8,709 bases of DNA, taken from NCBI GenBank assembly GCA_003482695.1, contig DMYC01000383.1:1-8709 (forward strand). Reading direction: 5' to 3'. The notes under the pieces were generated by a model. That model had not been told where the DNA came from and did not search any database. It saw only the letters and a list, made by a program, of their open reading frames with translations. The translations under genes and the position numbers were made by a program. Position 1 is the first letter of the stretch. The number at the start of each line of letters is the position of its first letter. The DNA is from Clostridiales bacterium UBA8960. Lineage in GTDB: Bacteria > Bacillota > Clostridia > Peptostreptococcales > Acidaminobacteraceae. This document shows, piece after piece, positions 7,165-8,709 of the stretch.

Positions 7165-8577
7165 ATGAATGTTTTGACCTATGAATGCAATAAAGTACTG
7201 GAGATTGTCACTGTATTTGACGACTCAACTAAAGAGATTAAGGATTTACGTATTAACAATGCACTAAAACCGAGAATACTTGGAAACGTTTATGCAGCAA
7301 AAGTCATCTCCATTATGGATGGCATGGAAGGTGCCTTTGTTGATATTGGTGAACCTGAAAACGCATTTATTCAGAGAACACAACTACTTAGGGCAGTTGG
7401 TTTGTCACCTTCAAAAAATTCTGCTACACCTCTTTCAAAGCTTGTGAAAAAAGGGCAAATGTTTCTTGGACAGGTGGATAAGGAACCCTATCAATCGAAA
7501 GGGGCTCAGCTTACGAATGACATCTCCATAGCTGGTAAATACATCGTTCTAAAGCCATTTCTCAAAGGCGTTAAAATATCTAGAAAAACAGGTTTTAAAG
7601 CTGAGACTGAACTTATGGAGACGGCTTTGACTAACGCCCTAACAAACCGTTATGGCGTTATCGTAAGAAGTGCGACGTTTAGTGACGTTATATCGCCTGA
7701 TGCGGTTTTAAATGAACTGGAAACTTTAATCTCGATTTGGGAAAGTCTGAAGAAACGATTTGAGCTTATGTCGACTGTTAAGTGCATTTACCAAAATAGC
7801 AGCACCGGTGATGATCTCGTATCTATGGCACAAGCCTATAACGTAGACAAGATATTTGTGGTTTCACCAAAGGACAAAACATGGTTAATCTCATTAGGGA
7901 TAGATAAAAACAAGATCACAGTGAAGCGTGTTGACACCTCACTTTATCAAGAAGTCGGACTCGACCTGGATCGTTTTCTCAGGGCGGTTAAGTTCAATTC
8001 TAAAGAGGGCATTTCCGTCACGATCAATGAACTGGAAGCTTTTACAGTGATTGATGTAAATTCATCTAAATACGTCATGGACTTAAGCAAAAGAGATCGA
8101 GTCTTTGAAGTCAATGATCTGGCTGCGATTATCATTTTGGAAAAAATCCTGTTGTTCAACATTTCAGGCATCATATTGATTGATTTTATCGATATGTCGA
8201 CGCAAGAGCAACTCGCTTTTGTACAACATTTGCTGGATAAAGGTTTTAACAAGAAAAATGGCATTACTATAGAAGGCTTTACTGCGCTTGGTATTCTAGA
8301 AATCACTCGTAAAAGGGTTTCACCCTCACTTAAAGATCTGTTGAGCTTTAATTTTGAAGATAAAGATTTAAAGTTTTGGGATCTCCATACGTTATTTGTT
8401 GATCTTGCACGCATGAAGCATCATACGAATACAACCCAAGTTAATTTGGAAGTTGAGACGTCACTTTTTGTGTATTTACGTCAGAACAATCTATTTGATG
8501 GGATCGATCTTAAAGTGAATTTGAAACACAACGAAAGCACGCAAAAAAATTATAAGTTACACACATCAAAGCATTGA
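7165..8577 (+). CDS. rng: Divergent ribonuclease E/G family endoribonuclease
   Basis: This belongs to the RNase E/G catalytic family, which cuts single-stranded RNA in rRNA processing and mRNA decay. It has 470 residues from the ATG one base after the previous stop; E. coli RNase G has 489. GNVYAAKVISIMDGMEGAFVDIG (40-62) opens the S1 domain. KEPYQSKGAQLTNDI (106-120) and VRSA (167-170) correspond to the RNA- and 5'-end-sensing regions. IDVNS (296-300) and IDFIDM (339-344) hold Asp297 and Asp340, 43 residues apart like D303 and D346 of E. coli RNase E. The zinc-link CPxC expected after SPSLKDLL (386-393) is absent, and only Cys8 and Cys207 exist in the protein. The segment before IDVNS (about 276-294) also departs from the usual TEALT sequence. 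No good ribosome binding site is seen, so translation is probably coupled. An in-frame ATG at 7096 lies inside the upstream gene and is unlikely. Confidence 0.88.
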   Translation: MNVLTYECNKVLEIVTVFDDSTKEIKDLRINNALKPRILGNVYAAKVISIMDGMEGAFVDIGEPENAFIQRTQLLRAVGLSPSKNSATPLSKLVKKGQMFLGQVDKEPYQSKGAQLTNDISIAGKYIVLKPFLKGVKISRKTGFKAETELMETALTNALTNRYGVIVRSATFSDVISPDAVLNELETLISIWESLKKRFELMSTVKCIYQNSSTGDDLVSMAQAYNVDKIFVVSPKDKTWLISLGIDKNKITVKRVDTSLYQEVGLDLDRFLRAVKFNSKEGISVTINELEAFTVIDVNSSKYVMDLSKRDRVFEVNDLAAIIILEKILLFNISGIILIDFIDMSTQEQLAFVQHLLDKGFNKKNGITIEGFTALGILEITRKRVSPSLKDLLSFNFEDKDLKFWDLHTLFVDLARMKHHTNTTQVNLEVETSLFVYLRQNNLFDGIDLKVNLKHNESTQKNYKLHTSKH

Positions 8578-8602
8578 CTTTAGGGTGCAGTTGTGATAGT
8601 AT
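8574..8602 (+). promoter_or_regulatory. SigA-type promoter for rplU
   Basis: TTGACT (8574-8579, five of six matches) and TAGTAT (8597-8602, four of six) are separated by exactly 17 bp. TGA at 8594-8596 just before the -10 makes it an extended -10 promoter. The -35 overlaps the rng stop codon TGA (8575-8577). Transcription should start near 8609. The promoter would give rplU its own transcript, independent of rng. Confidence 0.72.
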
Positions 8603-8605
8603 TTA

Positions 8606-8683
8606 TCGGGTAGCCGAACAATAGTGGGTTTTAAAACATGTTAATGTACCTACATTGGCGAGAAAGGATAGAGGAGGTGCGAT
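8606..8683 (+). ncRNA. Probable ribosomal protein L21 leader (5' UTR)
   Basis: About 75-80 bases of untranslated leader precede rplU, matching the position and size of the Firmicutes L21 leader (Rfam RF00559). GTGGGT (8624-8629) pairs with ACCTAC (8648-8653), allowing one G-U pair, and the inner stem ACAT/ATGT (8636-8639 with 8644-8647) closes a four-base loop. A small hairpin TCGG/CCGA sits at 8606-8617, at or near the predicted start of transcription. The ribosome binding site follows the main hairpin. Such leaders are thought to let a ribosomal protein regulate its own operon. The assignment rests on position and a hand-folded hairpin, not on a covariance search. Confidence 0.6.
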
Positions 8684-8709
8684 ATGTACGCAATTATTCA
8701 AACTGGTGG
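8684..8709 (+). CDS. rplU: Ribosomal protein L21 (bL21), 5' end only
   Basis: Only the first eight codons and two more bases are present, reading MYAIIQTG, which is the characteristic bL21 N-terminus (MYAII.TGG). L21 is a 50S subunit protein that binds 23S rRNA. AGGAGGTG at 8672-8679 is an excellent ribosome binding site four bases before the ATG. The position after rng and a leader RNA is the usual clostridial arrangement, normally continuing to ysxB, rpmA and obgE, which are outside this window. The gene runs off the window edge. Confidence 0.88.

Noticed and set aside
7947..8414. Open reading frame of 155 codons on the - strand inside rng
   Set aside because: It is rich in Ser, Leu and Arg as expected of an antisense shadow, with no motif and no plausible start context.

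Overview
The window reads as ordinary chromosome from a low-to-moderate GC Gram-positive bacterium of the Clostridia type. The evidence is the gene order (PBP2, minC, minD, minE, rodA, a radical-SAM pair, an RNase E/G gene, rplU), strong AGGAGG-type ribosome binding sites, A/T-rich spacers and a leader in front of rplU. A genus cannot be named from the sequence alone. Every gene is on the + strand and packed almost without gaps. There are no transposons, phage genes, CRISPR arrays, tRNAs or rRNAs.

Layout. Positions 2-1609 hold the 3' part of a class B penicillin-binding protein of the PBP2 (elongation) type, whose 5' end lies outside the window. After an 83-bp A/T-rich spacer with three TTAAAATA copies comes the division-site placement cluster minC (1693-2367), minD (2398-3195) and minE (3205-3471). 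A compact intrinsic terminator follows minE and sits only 5 bp before the ribosome binding site of rodA. RodA (3515-4633, probably a TTG start) is the glycan polymerase partner of PBP2. Next are a large radical SAM protein of unknown function (4642-6468) and its usual small companion (6468-7163), joined by a TAATG overlap. Then comes a divergent RNase E/G-family endoribonuclease (7165-8577). The window ends with a promoter, an apparent L21-type leader and the first 26 bases of rplU, encoding ribosomal protein L21.

How the genes fit together. PBP2 and RodA form the transpeptidase/glycosyltransferase pair of lateral wall synthesis. MinCDE keeps FtsZ rings away from the poles, and a MinE gene implies a Min system of the MinE-driven type rather than one using only DivIVA/MinJ. 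The second half moves to RNA and translation: an uncharacterised radical SAM pair, an RNase and a ribosomal protein gene.

The points most worth a second look are these: the RNase G homologue lacks the CPxC zinc-link although both catalytic aspartates are present; the radical SAM pair has unknown chemistry and a second CX3CX2C cysteine cluster at the C-terminus of the larger protein; PBP2 carries two large insertions around its active-site motifs; and a terminator sits directly in front of rodA. I found no clearly new multi-gene system; the radical SAM pair is the best candidate for undescribed biology.
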